Assembly (NCBI GenBank): GCA_963789785.1
Contig: CAWBNC010000003.1
Span: forward strand, 81,035 to 145,034
Direction: 5' to 3'
Length of the DNA stretch: 64,000 nucleotides
Source of the DNA: JAEULH01 sp963789785
GTDB taxonomy: Bacteria; Pseudomonadota; Alphaproteobacteria; Rhodospirillales; Defluviicoccaceae
Positions 8,283-17,872 of the stretch are shown piece by piece (the stretch's first letter is position 1; every line of letters begins with the position of its first letter). The notes under the pieces were generated by a model. The model was not told the DNA's origin. It saw only the letters and a list, made by a program, of their open reading frames with translations, and searched no databases. A program made the position numbers and the translations under genes.

Positions 8283-9515
8283 ATGAACCGGCGGGGGCGT
8301 CAGTATCGTCTACTGATCTACAGCCACGACTCCTTCGGCCTTGGCCATCTCCGCCGCTGCCGGACGATTGCCCACGCCCTCGTGGGCCATCGCACCGACA
8401 TTTCGGTACTCATCCTCTCTGGTTCGCCAATCATCGGCAGCTTCAGCTTCCGCAACCGCGTCGACTTCGTCCGCATCCCCGGCGTCATCAAGCTCCGTCG
8501 CGGCGAATACACGCCGCTAAACCTCGAAATCGGGATTGACGAGATCCTTGCCCTGCGGGCGTCGATCATCCGGCATACAGCCGAAGCCTTCGCACCGGAC
8601 CTCTTTCTCGTCGACAAGGAGCCCTGGGGACTGCGCGGCGAGGTCCGCGACACGCTCGGCGCACTCAAGGCCCGCGGCACGCGTTTGGTTCTCGGCTTGC
8701 GCGACGTGATGGATGAGCCGAAGCGGCTTGCGGCCGAGTGGCGGCGAAAGCGAGCCGTGCCAGCGCTCAGCGACGTCTACGATGACATCTGGATCTATGG
8801 CCTGCCGCAGATCTGCAAACCGCTATCCGCCATTGACCTCTCGACCGAAACGGCCGCAAAAGTCAGCTACACGGGCTACCTGCGACGAAGGCCGTCGCCA
8901 AAGGATCATCCTCAATCCCTGCCCTCGCCGATTACCGGAAAGCCGTATCTTCTGGTCACAACCGGAGGCGGCGGTGATGGAGCGTTGATCGTCGACTGGG
9001 TTCTACGCGCGTACGAACATGATCCCGATCTGCCTTACCCGGCGCTCTTGGTGCTCGGCCCATTCATGCGCTCGGCGCTGCAGGCGGACTTTCTTGCCAG
9101 GGTCGAGCGGCTGAAGAACGTCTTTGCTATCACTTTCGATGCCGCCGTTGAGAACCTGATGGTCAACGCCGCCGGCATTGTCGCGATGGGCGGATACAAC
9201 ACTTTCTGTGAGATTCTGTCGTTCGACAAGCCCGCGCTTATCGTGCCGCGAACGACGCCAAGAATGGAGCAATTCCTCCGAGCCTCGCGGGCCGAGGCCC
9301 TGGGACTCATCACCATGCTGGTTGCCGACGGTGACCGGAGCGCGGAGGCGATGGCGGCTCGCCTGTCCGATCTGCCAAGTCAGCCAAAACCGTCGGCGGT
9401 ACGGATGCCGGCGCTTCTTGACGGCTTGTCGGTCATTCAGGAGACGGTGGATGCGATCCTTATGGAGCCGCGCCGCCCCGCCGTCCGACTGGCCATCGCC
9501 GGCCGTCCGGGATAA
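8283..9515 (+). CDS. MurG-like glycosyltransferase (predicted glycosyltransferase, COG4671 type)
   Basis: The 410-residue protein opens with IYSHDSFGLGHLRRC, the glycine/histidine-rich loop of GT-B enzymes related to MurG and to predicted glycosyltransferases of the COG4671 group. The C-terminal half has TTGGGGDGA and AIVAMGGYNTF-like elements (seen as AAGIVAMGGYNTFCE) that bind the nucleotide-sugar donor. No signal peptide or membrane helix is apparent, so it is probably cytoplasmic or peripheral. It is first in the plus-strand glycan cluster and is divergent from the FkbH/ABC operon, with about 235 bases between. A purine-rich AAGGGGGAG lies just before ATG 8283. The sugar donor and acceptor cannot be read from sequence. 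Confidence 0.85.
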   Translation: MNRRGRQYRLLIYSHDSFGLGHLRRCRTIAHALVGHRTDISVLILSGSPIIGSFSFRNRVDFVRIPGVIKLRRGEYTPLNLEIGIDEILALRASIIRHTAEAFAPDLFLVDKEPWGLRGEVRDTLGALKARGTRLVLGLRDVMDEPKRLAAEWRRKRAVPALSDVYDDIWIYGLPQICKPLSAIDLSTETAAKVSYTGYLRRRPSPKDHPQSLPSPITGKPYLLVTTGGGGDGALIVDWVLRAYEHDPDLPYPALLVLGPFMRSALQADFLARVERLKNVFAITFDAAVENLMVNAAGIVAMGGYNTFCEILSFDKPALIVPRTTPRMEQFLRASRAEALGLITMLVADGDRSAEAMAARLSDLPSQPKPSAVRMPALLDGLSVIQETVDAILMEPRRPAVRLAIAGRPG

Positions 9516-9520
9516 GCCCC

Positions 9521-10799
9521 ATGGCCAAAGCGGTCGCGTTCGTGCTGAAAGGCTATCCTCGTCTTTCGGAAACGTTCATCGCCCAGGAAATCCGTGAACT
9601 CGAACGATGCGGCCTCGACATCCGGCTCTTCTCTTTGCGCCGTCCGACCGACCATACGGTTCACCCGATCCATCTCGAGATCGCTGCGCCGGTGGTCTAT
9701 CTTCCGGAGTACCTGCGTGAGGAACCGCGTCGGGTTTTGCGAGCGTGGCGATCGGCGCGGCGGATGGATGGCTACCCGGCAGCCCTGGCCACGTGGCGTC
9801 ACGACTTCCGGCGCCAGCCGACGGCAAACCGGGCGCGTCGGTTTGGCCAGGCAGCGGTGCTTGCCGCCGAGCTTCCCGACGGCATCGAGCATCTTCATGC
9901 CCACTTTCTCCATACCCCGGCGTCGGTCACCCGCTATGCGGCGATGATGCTTGGCCTGCCGTGGAGCGCCTCGGCGCATGCGAAGGATATCTGGACCATT
10001 CCTGACTGGGAGAAACGCGAAAAGCTCAGGGACTGCCGCTGGTTGGCGAGCTGCAGCCGCGTCAACGCGGAACATCTCGTCGGCCCATGCAGCGGACGTC
10101 GATCGCGTCCGGCTAATTTACCACGGTCTTGACCTGGCCCGTTTCGCGCCGTCGCCTCTACTGCCGGATGTTCAACGTGGTCACCGCGACGGCAGCGACC
10201 AGCGCGATCCTGCGATCCTGGTTTCGGTCGGCCGGGCCGTGGAGAAGAAGGGCTACGACGTGCTGATCGAGGCTCTGCGCCGGCTACCCGACGGACTTCA
10301 CTGGCGATTGATCCATATCGGCGACGGTGTGCGGCTGGCGAACCTTAAACAGCTCGCGGCTTCGGCCGGCCTAGCTTCCAGGATTGACTGGCAAGGCGCG
10401 CAGCCGCAAGGCGAGGTTCTCGCAGTCCTCCGCGCGGCGGACCTTTTTGTCCTTGCCGCGCGCATCGCCCGCGACGGCGATCGGGACGGGCTTCCCAACG
10501 TCCTGCTCGAAGCACAAAGCCAAGGCTTGGCCTGCGTGTCATCCCGGGTGTCCGCGATCCCCGAGTTGATCGAGCACGGCCGGACAGGGCTCCTTGTGCC
10601 GCCTGGGGAGCCGGCGCCTCTGGCCGAAGCACTCGCTGGCCTCATCCGCGATCCAGACATGCGGGCGCGCTTGGGGCGCGCAGGATTGCGCCGGGTTCAC
10701 ACCAGTTTCGCCATGAGCCAAGGGATCGAGCAGCTCGCCGCCTTGTTCGGCCTCAACCATTCGCAAATCGCGTGCGCATCGCTTTCTACGCCCCGATGA
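9521..10799 (+). CDS. family 4 (GT-B) glycosyltransferase, one frameshift
   Basis: Two overlapping frames together make a GT4 enzyme of about 425 residues. The first frame gives the acceptor domain (FVLKGYPRLSETFIAQEI, a common start for exopolysaccharide glycosyltransferases, then HLHAHFLHTPASV). The second gives the donor domain, with SVGRAVEKKGYDVLIEAL and the DGLPNVLLEAQSQGL motif holding the E-x7-E-type glutamates. The frame changes by +1 between about 10080 and 10095, where NAEHLVG would continue into AADVDRVRLIYHG. No domain is missing, so an assembly insertion is more likely than decay. It starts six bases after the upstream glycosyltransferase, and its end overlaps the next gene by 28 bases. 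Confidence 0.82.
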
Positions 10800-11923
10800 A
10801 GCCGGCCTGCGATCCACGGCCCTCGGGCGACCGGCGGATGGCGCGGTTTCTCATCGCCGCGCTCGCGCGTGCCGGATTTTCGGTCGAGACCGCAAGTCGC
10901 TTCTCCAGCTTCGATCTGGCCGGCGACAACGAGCGGCAACGGCGCCTCGGCGTGCTCGGCGGACGCATCGCCGCGTCGCTGATCCGACGCTATGAACAGC
11001 GCGAGGAAAACGAGCGGCCGGACCTCTGGTTTACGTATCATCTCTATCACAAGGCGCCGGACTGGCTCGGCCCCGCCGTCAGCCGCGCGCTGAACATCCG
11101 TTACGTTGTTGCCGAGGCTTCGTCCGCGCCAAAGCAACGCGGCGGACCGTGGGCCACAGGACACGCCGCCGCTGACGGCGCCATCGCCGAAGCCGATCTC
11201 ATCTTCAACCTCAACCCCGCAGACGCTCCGGCGGTCCGGCTGCTGCTTGCGGATCCGGGGCGGCTCATCCCGTTTGCGCCTTTTATCGATACACGCACCG
11301 ACTACGAGGTTACCGCTTCCAGTCGCCGCCGCGCTCGCGCCGCCCTCGCCCGTCGCTACTCCTTCATCGACGATGCGACGCCCTTGTTGCTCTGCGTCGC
11401 AATGATGCGCGCGGGCGACAAGCTCGCCTCCTACCAATGCCTCGGCCGCAGCCTTGGACTTTTGAACGATCGGCCGTGGCGCCTCTGCGTGGTCGGTGAC
11501 GGGCCGGCTCGCAACGCCGTCCGCGCCGCACTGGCGCCGCTCGGCGGCCGGGTCGTAAACCTCGGCTTGTGTGAGGGTTCGCGGCTCGCCAGCGTCTATG
11601 CCGCGGCTGACCTCTACGTCTGGCCTGCCATCGGCGAGGCATACGGCATGGCACTGCTCGAGGCTCAGGCCGCTGGACTGCCGGTCGTCGCCGGACGCAC
11701 CGGCGGCGTCGCCGGCATCGTCGCCCACGGCCAGAGCGGCCTAGTGGTTCCGTGCGGTGAACCGCAAGCAATGGCTGCGGCCATCCGCCACCTCCTCGCC
11801 AACCCAGCGCGCCGGATCGCAATGGCCAAGGCGGCACGCCGGAGGGCCAGACGCCATCATGATCTTGCGGCCGCGGCGGCACGACTTCGGACCCACCTAT
11901 CGGCACTCTTGGCAAGAACCTGA
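10772..11923 (+). CDS. family 4 glycosyltransferase
   Basis: The 383-residue protein begins MRIAFYAPMKPA. It has the GT-B donor-side elements WRLCVVGDGPARN, AADLYVWPAIGEAYG and MALLEAQAAGLPVVAGR, where the two glutamates of the E-x7-E motif contact the nucleotide sugar. The gene starts at GTG 10772 inside the last 28 bases of the previous glycosyltransferase, so translation is probably coupled, and ends two bases before the next one. The N-terminal half contains SGDRRMARFLI, typical of enzymes that act on a lipid-linked glycan. Which sugar it adds cannot be inferred. Confidence 0.85.
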   Translation: MRIAFYAPMKPACDPRPSGDRRMARFLIAALARAGFSVETASRFSSFDLAGDNERQRRLGVLGGRIAASLIRRYEQREENERPDLWFTYHLYHKAPDWLGPAVSRALNIRYVVAEASSAPKQRGGPWATGHAAADGAIAEADLIFNLNPADAPAVRLLLADPGRLIPFAPFIDTRTDYEVTASSRRRARAALARRYSFIDDATPLLLCVAMMRAGDKLASYQCLGRSLGLLNDRPWRLCVVGDGPARNAVRAALAPLGGRVVNLGLCEGSRLASVYAAADLYVWPAIGEAYGMALLEAQAAGLPVVAGRTGGVAGIVAHGQSGLVVPCGEPQAMAAAIRHLLANPARRIAMAKAARRRARRHHDLAAAAARLRTHLSALLART

Positions 11924-11925
11924 CA

Positions 11926-13104
11926 ATGAGCCGACGGGTGATGTTCTACGTCCAGCATCTCCTCGGCATCGGCCATCTCAAACGCGCCTCAATCCTCGCC
12001 GAGGCGATGAGCAAGGTCGGCCTCTCGGTGTCCGTCGTCCTCGGCGGCCCACCGGTCGAGGGCATCGACTTCGCCGGGTGCACAAGCATCGCGCTGCCGC
12101 CGGTACGCGCCGCCGACGCTGACTTTTCTACCCTGGTCGACGAAGCGGACCGTCCAATTGACGATGCTTGGCGCGAATCGTCGCCGATCCCGGCTTCTCG
12201 GCGCGGTTGCCAGCTTGCGGCCGGATCTGATCTGTAATCGAGATGTTCCCGTTCGGCCGCCGACAGTTCCTCTTCGAACTGATGCCGTTGCTTGAAGCGG
12301 CTCGCATGGCGACGCCTCGTCCCTGGATCGTCTCCTCCGTCCGCGACATTCTGGTGCGCAAATCCGCCGAGCGCGCCCGCGAGATGGTCCGTCTCGCTGC
12401 CGCGTATTTCGATCGGATCCTGGTCCACTCGGACCCATCGGTCGTCCGTCTGGACCAGAGCCTGCCGGAGATCGGCGCTGTCGCCGACCGCCTCGTCTAC
12501 ACCGGCTATGTTGCCGACGCACGGGCGGCAACGCTGCGGCTTCATGACCGAATCTGCCGGCCGCAACGAGGTGATCGTCACGGTCGGCGGCGGCGCCGTC
12601 GGCGAGCCGCTCCTGCGCGCAGCCCTGGCCGCCCGTCCATTGACCCGTCTTGCCGATCATGTCTGGCGGCTCATCTGCGGACCGAACCTGCCGGCTGAAA
12701 TCACCGCCGACCTTTACCGACGGCAGGTTCCGGGCGTTGTCGTCGAGCTCTGGCGCGATGATCTGCCGGTGCTGCTGCGCAACGGCGTTCTCTCGCTGTC
12801 GCAAGCCGGCTACAATACCGTCGTTGGTGTCCTGCAGGCAAAGGCGCGGGCGGTATTGGTGCCGTTTGCGATCCTCAACGAGACTGAGCAGGCAGACAGG
12901 GCGCGGGCGTTCGCGGAACGAGGGTCGCTCACGGTGGTCGGGTTGAACGCGCTTGCAGAAGATGCGGCGGCGAAAGCGCTGGCCGCGGCAATTGACCGGG
13001 CGCTGGCCGTCCCGCTGCCCGGCAACGACACCGTCGATCTGGATGGCGCCGAAAGAACAGCACGGATCCTGAAAGGCCTGGCGGATCGTCGGGCAGACCG
13101 GTGA
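11926..13104 (+). CDS. MurG-like glycosyltransferase, three frameshifts
   Basis: The start, VMFYVQHLLGIGHLKR, closely parallels the first gene of the cluster (IYSHDSFGLGHLRRC), so the two are probably paralogues of the COG4671 type. The reading frame breaks three times: about 12165-12181, then 12231-12233, then 12525-12545. Each break is +1, so the net length returns to frame with about 391 residues. Conserved pieces lie on both sides of each break: VEGIDFAGC, then EMFPFGRRQFLFELMPLL, then EVIVTVGGGAVGEPLL, then LSQAGYNTVVG. With no residues missing, insertion errors are likely, but a true pseudogene cannot be excluded because this gene has three. Confidence 0.7.
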
Positions 13105-13117
13105 GAGCGTCCGGCGG

Positions 13118-13873
13118 ATGAAAGCATGGATGACCCTGAACGACGAACTTGACCGATGGGCGGACAGCGGCGCCACTGCAACCCTGTGGTGGCGAGATGA
13201 CGACGCCACCCACGCCAGCCCCGCCCTGGATCGTCTGCTCGCGATCGCCGAACGTGCCGGCGTGCCGGTTGCGCTCGCCGTCATACCGCGCGACATCGAT
13301 GCCGGCTTGACGACCAGGCTCGATGATTGCGAACAAACTTCAGTGCTGCAACATGGCTGGAGCCACGCCAATCATGCGCCGGAGGGCGAGCGCGATGAGG
13401 AGTTTGGGCCGCACCGCCCGGTCCCGGTCATGCTCGCAGAGCTGGCCGAGGGGTGGCGCCGCACCGCCTTCCTGCCGCGGAGCCTGCCTGTGCTCGTTGC
13501 ACCGTGGAACCGCATGAACGAAGGCATGCTGGGCGAACTGCCCAAGGCCGGTCTCGCTGCCGTTTCGACACTGGGCCCACGCGTCAGCGCCGAACCGGCG
13601 CCGGGTGTCCGCCAGACCAACGTCCATGCCGACATCGTCGATTGGTCGGGACATCGCGGTTTCGTCGGCGAAGCGGCGGCTGTTGGCCAGATCGTCAACC
13701 ATCTTCGCCAGCGTCGCACCGGTGCTGTAGACGCTAGTGAGCCGACCGGGCTGATGACCCACCACCTGTTCCACGACGCCGGCTGCTGGTGGTTCGTCGA
13801 GGAGTTTCTGCGCCGCGTACGGGCGCACCCGGGAGCCTCCTGGATTCCGGCTCGGAACGCCTTCTGGCCATGA
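13118..13873 (+). CDS. polysaccharide deacetylase-family protein
   Basis: The 251-residue protein shows the NodB-type carbohydrate esterase pattern: LWWRDDDATH near residue 25 (catalytic and metal aspartates), VLQHGWSHANH near residue 85 (metal-binding histidines), LVAPWNRMNE near residue 125, and TGLMTHHLFHD near residue 205 (the final histidine motif). Such enzymes remove N- or O-acetyl groups from sugars using a divalent metal. No signal peptide is seen, so it may act on cytoplasmic or lipid-linked intermediates. It follows four glycosyltransferases and overlaps the ABC ATPase gene by ATGA, so it belongs to both units. A second ATG four codons in (MTLNDEL) is an alternative start. Confidence 0.82.
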   Translation: MKAWMTLNDELDRWADSGATATLWWRDDDATHASPALDRLLAIAERAGVPVALAVIPRDIDAGLTTRLDDCEQTSVLQHGWSHANHAPEGERDEEFGPHRPVPVMLAELAEGWRRTAFLPRSLPVLVAPWNRMNEGMLGELPKAGLAAVSTLGPRVSAEPAPGVRQTNVHADIVDWSGHRGFVGEAAAVGQIVNHLRQRRTGAVDASEPTGLMTHHLFHDAGCWWFVEEFLRRVRAHPGASWIPARNAFWP

Positions 13874-15786
13874 GCGGATTAGACCGCGGCAGCGTGAGCG
13901 ACATTCTGCAGGTTCGCGATCTGCAGGTAGAATTTCGAACACAAGGCGGGATCGTGCGCGCTGTCGACGGCCTTTCGTTCCGGCTGAAGCCGGGCTCGGC
14001 TGTCGCATTGGTTGGGGAATCCGGTTCAGGCAAGTCCGTGACGGCGCAGGCCATCCTCGGCCTCCTGCCGCGCACCGCGCGGATCACCGGCGGCGAGATC
14101 CGCCTCGCCGATCCGAACGTCCCCGGCGGCGTCATCGATCTGGCCCGGCTCGACGCGAACTCGCGGCGCTTCCGGTCCGTGCGCGGCAATCGGATCTCGA
14201 TGATTTTCCAGGAGCCGATGTCGTCGCTGTCGCCACTGCATACGGTCGGCGATCAGGTCAGCGAGGCCCTGTTCCTGCACCGGCGGATGAGTCGGAGGGA
14301 CGGTCGGGCGGTGACCATCGATATGCTTCGACTCGTCGGCTTCCCCGATCCGGAGCATGCCTACGCGGCCTATCCGTTCGAATTTTCCGGCGGGCTGCGC
14401 CAGCGCGCGATGATCGCCATGGCGCTGATCTGCCGCCCGGCCATTCTCATCGCCGATGAGCCGACCACAGCGCTCGACGTGACGATCCAGGCCCAGATCC
14501 TCAAGCTCATTGTCGACCTTCAGGCCGAACTCGAGATGGCCCTGCTGCTGATCACCCACGACCTCGGCGTGGTCGCGAATGTCGCCGAAGAGGTCGTCGT
14601 CATGTATCGCGGCCGGGTGATGGAAAGCGGCGTGCTCGGCGATATTTATGCCGGGCCGCGCCACCCATACCTCAAGGCGCTGCTGCGCGCCGTGCCGCAC
14701 TTCGATATGAAGCCCGGGGAGCGGCTCGTCCCTTTGCGCGAAATCCGACATCACGCCGGTCATCTGCTCGCGCCGCGACCGGTCGCCGATCCCACCGGCG
14801 GTGCTCCTGTGCCATCCGACGCCCCGCTGCTCGAAGTGCGGAACCTGACCAAGACCTTCGCGACGCGCGCCCGGACTGGCGGGTTCGGCTTCGGCGCCAC
14901 CGTGCCGGTCACCGTCGTTGACGGTGTCAGCTTCAAGGTCCCCCGCGGTGGCTGCCTCGGCTTGGTCGGCGAAAGCGGCTGCGGCAAGACGACCGTCAGC
15001 AAGATCGTCATGCGCGCGATCGGCGCCGACGCAGGAGAGGTGCTGTACAACGACGGCAACCGGCTTGTCGACGTGCTTGCCCTCAACGGCGACGCACTCA
15101 TCGCCTTTCGCCGCAAGATCCAGTACGTGTTCCAGGATCCCTTCAGTTCGCTCAATCCGCGAATGACGGTCTTCGACATTATCAGCGAACCGCTCGTCGT
15201 CCATGGCGAGCGGGACGCGGCCTACCGCCGGGAAATGGTCTGCGAACTGATGAGCGTCGTCGGCCTCGACCCGCGGCACCTGAGCCGCTACCCCCACAGC
15301 TTCTCCGGCGGCCAGAGACAGCGGATCGGCATCGCCCGGGCGCTGGCGCTCAAGCCGGAGATCGTCATCTGCGACGAACCGGTCTCAGCTCTCGATGTCT
15401 CCGTGCAGGCGCAGATCCTCAATCTGCTGAAGGATCTGCAAAAGACCCTCGGTTTGACCTACCTGTTCATTTCGCACAACCTCGCGGTCGTCGATTATAT
15501 GGCTGATACGATCGCCGTCATGTGCGCCGGCGTTATCGTCGAACAGGCGCCCCGCGAAATCCTGTTCCGCAACCCCGTCCATCCGTACACCCACGCCCTT
15601 CTGGCGGCGGTTCCCTATCCGGATCCTAAGCGTCAGCTCGACTTCGAAAAGCTGATGGACGGTCGTGCTTCCAGGCCGTCCGCCTGGCCGCCGCCGTTCA
15701 ATGTCGGCGGCAATGGCTCAGCCGACCTGTACCACATTGGCGGCGACCACTTCGTCCGAGCGCATGGCCGTCCAGGTCCGGCATAG
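13870..15786 (+). CDS. yejF: dipeptide/oligopeptide ABC transporter, tandem ATPase (YejF-like)
   Basis: The 638-residue protein contains two complete ABC ATPase domains. The first has GESGSGKSVT near residue 50, the signature FSGGLRQR and ILIADEPTTALD. The second has GESGCGKTTV near residue 375, FSGGQRQR and IVICDEPVSALD. Each ends with the oligopeptide-binding extension (HPYLKALLRAVP and HPYTHALLAAVP) typical of Opp/Dpp/Yej transporters. It would power import of peptides or peptide-like compounds through the two permeases encoded downstream. ATG 13870 overlaps the deacetylase stop as ATGA. The longer frame from 13789 lies inside the deacetylase gene and is rejected. The Yej assignment rests on fused ATPases and gene order. 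Confidence 0.9.
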   Translation: MSGLDRGSVSDILQVRDLQVEFRTQGGIVRAVDGLSFRLKPGSAVALVGESGSGKSVTAQAILGLLPRTARITGGEIRLADPNVPGGVIDLARLDANSRRFRSVRGNRISMIFQEPMSSLSPLHTVGDQVSEALFLHRRMSRRDGRAVTIDMLRLVGFPDPEHAYAAYPFEFSGGLRQRAMIAMALICRPAILIADEPTTALDVTIQAQILKLIVDLQAELEMALLLITHDLGVVANVAEEVVVMYRGRVMESGVLGDIYAGPRHPYLKALLRAVPHFDMKPGERLVPLREIRHHAGHLLAPRPVADPTGGAPVPSDAPLLEVRNLTKTFATRARTGGFGFGATVPVTVVDGVSFKVPRGGCLGLVGESGCGKTTVSKIVMRAIGADAGEVLYNDGNRLVDVLALNGDALIAFRRKIQYVFQDPFSSLNPRMTVFDIISEPLVVHGERDAAYRREMVCELMSVVGLDPRHLSRYPHSFSGGQRQRIGIARALALKPEIVICDEPVSALDVSVQAQILNLLKDLQKTLGLTYLFISHNLAVVDYMADTIAVMCAGVIVEQAPREILFRNPVHPYTHALLAAVPYPDPKRQLDFEKLMDGRASRPSAWPPPFNVGGNGSADLYHIGGDHFVRAHGRPGPA

Positions 15787-15799
15787 AGAGGGTTGGAAT

Positions 15800-17761
15800 A
15801 TGACGCGAGCTGGTGGTGTTGCGCATCTTTGTCGCGCGGTTCTATTACTACTCGCACTCGCTGGACTGGTTGGCCTCGCGCAGGCCGGCGCCGAATCGGC
15901 CTCCGCAGCCCCCGAGGAACCGCCAGCGCTGGCCGCCAGGATCGCAAACGGGACGCTGCCGCCGCTGAATGAACGTCTCCCGCAACCGCCTCTGGTCGTT
16001 CCGTTCGATTCTGCCGGTCTTGAGGCCGGACGCTACGGCGGCACCCTGCGAATGCTCGCCGGAGTGCCCAAGGACACGCGGATGATGGGCGTCTACGGCT
16101 ATGCTCGCCTCGTCGGCTACGACACCAGCTGGACACTGAAGCCGGACATCCTCGAGCGCTTTGAGATCGAAGACAACCGCGTCTTCACCTTTCATCTCCG
16201 CAAGGGGCACAAGTGGTCGGACGGCCAGCCATTTACGAGCGCGGACTTTCGCTTCTACTGGGACGACGTCGCCAACAATCCGCAGCTTTCTCCAGGCGGG
16301 CCGCCTCAGTTCATGCTCGCCGACGGCAAGCCGCCGCGCGTCGAGATCATCGACGAAACCACGGTGCGCTATAGTTGGGACGCGCCCAACTTCGACTTCC
16401 TGCCCGCGATCGCCGGTTCGCGGCCCGAGTACATATATCTGCCGGCGCACTACCTCAAGGCGTTCCACGCCAAGTATGCCGAAGCAAAGGCGCTTGACGA
16501 CCAGGTCAAAGCCGCCGGCCAGCGGGACTGGACCGCCCTTTTCTACAACAAGGGCCGGCCCTACCAGAACGACAACCCGGACCTGCCGAGCCTGGACCCT
16601 TGGGTCCTGGAAACGCCGCCGCCTTCGAGCCGCTTCGTCTTCATCCGCAATCCCTACTTTCACCGTATCGATCCGCAAGGTCGCCAGCTTCCCTACATCG
16701 ACGCGGTGGGCCTCTCGGTCGTCAACGCTTCGCTCATCCCGGTAAAGACGGCAGCCGGCGACGCTGATCTGCAGGCCCGGGGCCTGGGTTTCCAGAACAT
16801 CGCCGTGCTCAAGCAGGGTGAGCAGCGCAACAACTTCAGTGTCCGGCTGTGGACCTCGGCTCGCGGCTCCGAGGTGGCGCTGTTTCCGAACCTTAACGTC
16901 GACGATCCGACATGGCGTGCGTTGATGCGCGAGACGAACTTTCGCCGCGCCCTGTCGCTGGCGATCGATCGCGCTGAGATCAGCCAGGTCATCTACTTCG
17001 GTCTGGCCAAGGGCGCTCAGGACACCGTGCTCCCCGCGAGCCCGCTGTTTGAGCCCGCGTATGCCGAAGCCTGGACCGCCTACGACATCACCGAAGCGAA
17101 CAGGCTGCTCGACGGTCTTCGCCTTCCGCGCGACGGCGATAACGGCCCCCGCCGCTTTGTCGATGGGCGCCCACTGGATCTGGTCGTGGAAACCGCCGGC
17201 GAGGACCAGACGCAGGTCGACGTCCTTCAACTGGTCCGCAACTCGTGGGCCAAAATCGGCGTCAACCTGCTGATAAAGCCGGAACAGCGAGAATTATTTC
17301 GCAACCGGATCTTCTCCGGCGCTGCGCAGATGGCAGTCTGGACCGGCCTGGAGAACGCGCTGGCGACGGCGGAGACGCCGCCGCGCGAACTGGCGCCGAC
17401 CAGCCAACAACAGCTCTCCTGGCCGAAATGGGGACAATACGTAGAGACCGATGGCCGCTCGGGCGAGCCGGTCGACCTTCCCGCCGCAAGCGCACTATCG
17501 CAGCTGTATAAGGACTGGGCGAAGGCGGACAGCGATGAGACGAGGGCGACGGTCTGGCACGAGATGCTGCGGATCCGCGCCGAAGAGCTGTTTTCCATCG
17601 GGGTCGTCCGGGACGTGCCGCAGCCGGTGGTGGTCAACAACGCCCTGCACAACGTTCCGCAGAAGGGGATCTACAACTGGGAGCCCGGGGCCTATTTCGG
17701 AGTTTACCATCCCGAGACCTTCTGGTTCGGGGACGCGGAGGACCGATCGGCAACGCGCTAG
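15800..17761 (+). CDS. peptide ABC transporter substrate-binding protein (SBP_bac_5)
   Basis: The 653-residue precursor has a Sec signal peptide: a basic start, a leucine-rich core (VLLLLALAGLVGLA) and an A-x-A site near residue 29. The mature protein is a family 5 solute-binding protein, with FHLRKGHKWSDGQPFTSADF and FRRALSLAIDRAEI as landmarks. It would capture the ligand in the periplasm and deliver it to the two permeases that follow. Its size, larger than DppA or OppA, is like YejA-type proteins. ATG 15800 lies 13 bases after the ATPase stop, next to AGAGGGTTGG. A gap of about 110 bases precedes the permease gene. Confidence 0.9.
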   Translation: MTRAGGVAHLCRAVLLLLALAGLVGLAQAGAESASAAPEEPPALAARIANGTLPPLNERLPQPPLVVPFDSAGLEAGRYGGTLRMLAGVPKDTRMMGVYGYARLVGYDTSWTLKPDILERFEIEDNRVFTFHLRKGHKWSDGQPFTSADFRFYWDDVANNPQLSPGGPPQFMLADGKPPRVEIIDETTVRYSWDAPNFDFLPAIAGSRPEYIYLPAHYLKAFHAKYAEAKALDDQVKAAGQRDWTALFYNKGRPYQNDNPDLPSLDPWVLETPPPSSRFVFIRNPYFHRIDPQGRQLPYIDAVGLSVVNASLIPVKTAAGDADLQARGLGFQNIAVLKQGEQRNNFSVRLWTSARGSEVALFPNLNVDDPTWRALMRETNFRRALSLAIDRAEISQVIYFGLAKGAQDTVLPASPLFEPAYAEAWTAYDITEANRLLDGLRLPRDGDNGPRRFVDGRPLDLVVETAGEDQTQVDVLQLVRNSWAKIGVNLLIKPEQRELFRNRIFSGAAQMAVWTGLENALATAETPPRELAPTSQQQLSWPKWGQYVETDGRSGEPVDLPAASALSQLYKDWAKADSDETRATVWHEMLRIRAEELFSIGVVRDVPQPVVVNNALHNVPQKGIYNWEPGAYFGVYHPETFWFGDAEDRSATR

Positions 17762-17872
17762 ATCAACCTGCCGTCGAATGGGCGTCCTGGAGGGTGCAAA
17801 GTTGATCAATCTTCTGGTTGTAAAGGATCGTGCCTACGTCCCATCGGGCTCGGGATGCGGTGGCGCCCCACC

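Noticed and set aside
8096..8286. Open plus-strand frame upstream of the first glycosyltransferase, ending in an ATGA overlap with it
   Set aside because: No ATG, GTG or TTG with a ribosome-binding site is placed to give a sensible gene, and the frame is an extension of an open frame antisense to the FkbH-like gene.
11926..13104. Considered calling this glycosyltransferase a pseudogene
   Set aside because: All three breaks are +1 with no lost residues, the same pattern as in ten unrelated intact-looking genes, so assembly error is more likely.
11989..17230. Long minus-strand open frames opposite the glycosyltransferase and peptide transporter genes
   Set aside because: They lie antisense to genes with clear family motifs and have shadow-frame composition (Arg, Asp, His, Gly).
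17761..17807. GATCAAC/GTTGATC inverted repeat between the binding-protein and permease genes
   Set aside because: Arms are only seven bases and 33 bases apart, with no T tract; too weak to call an attenuator.
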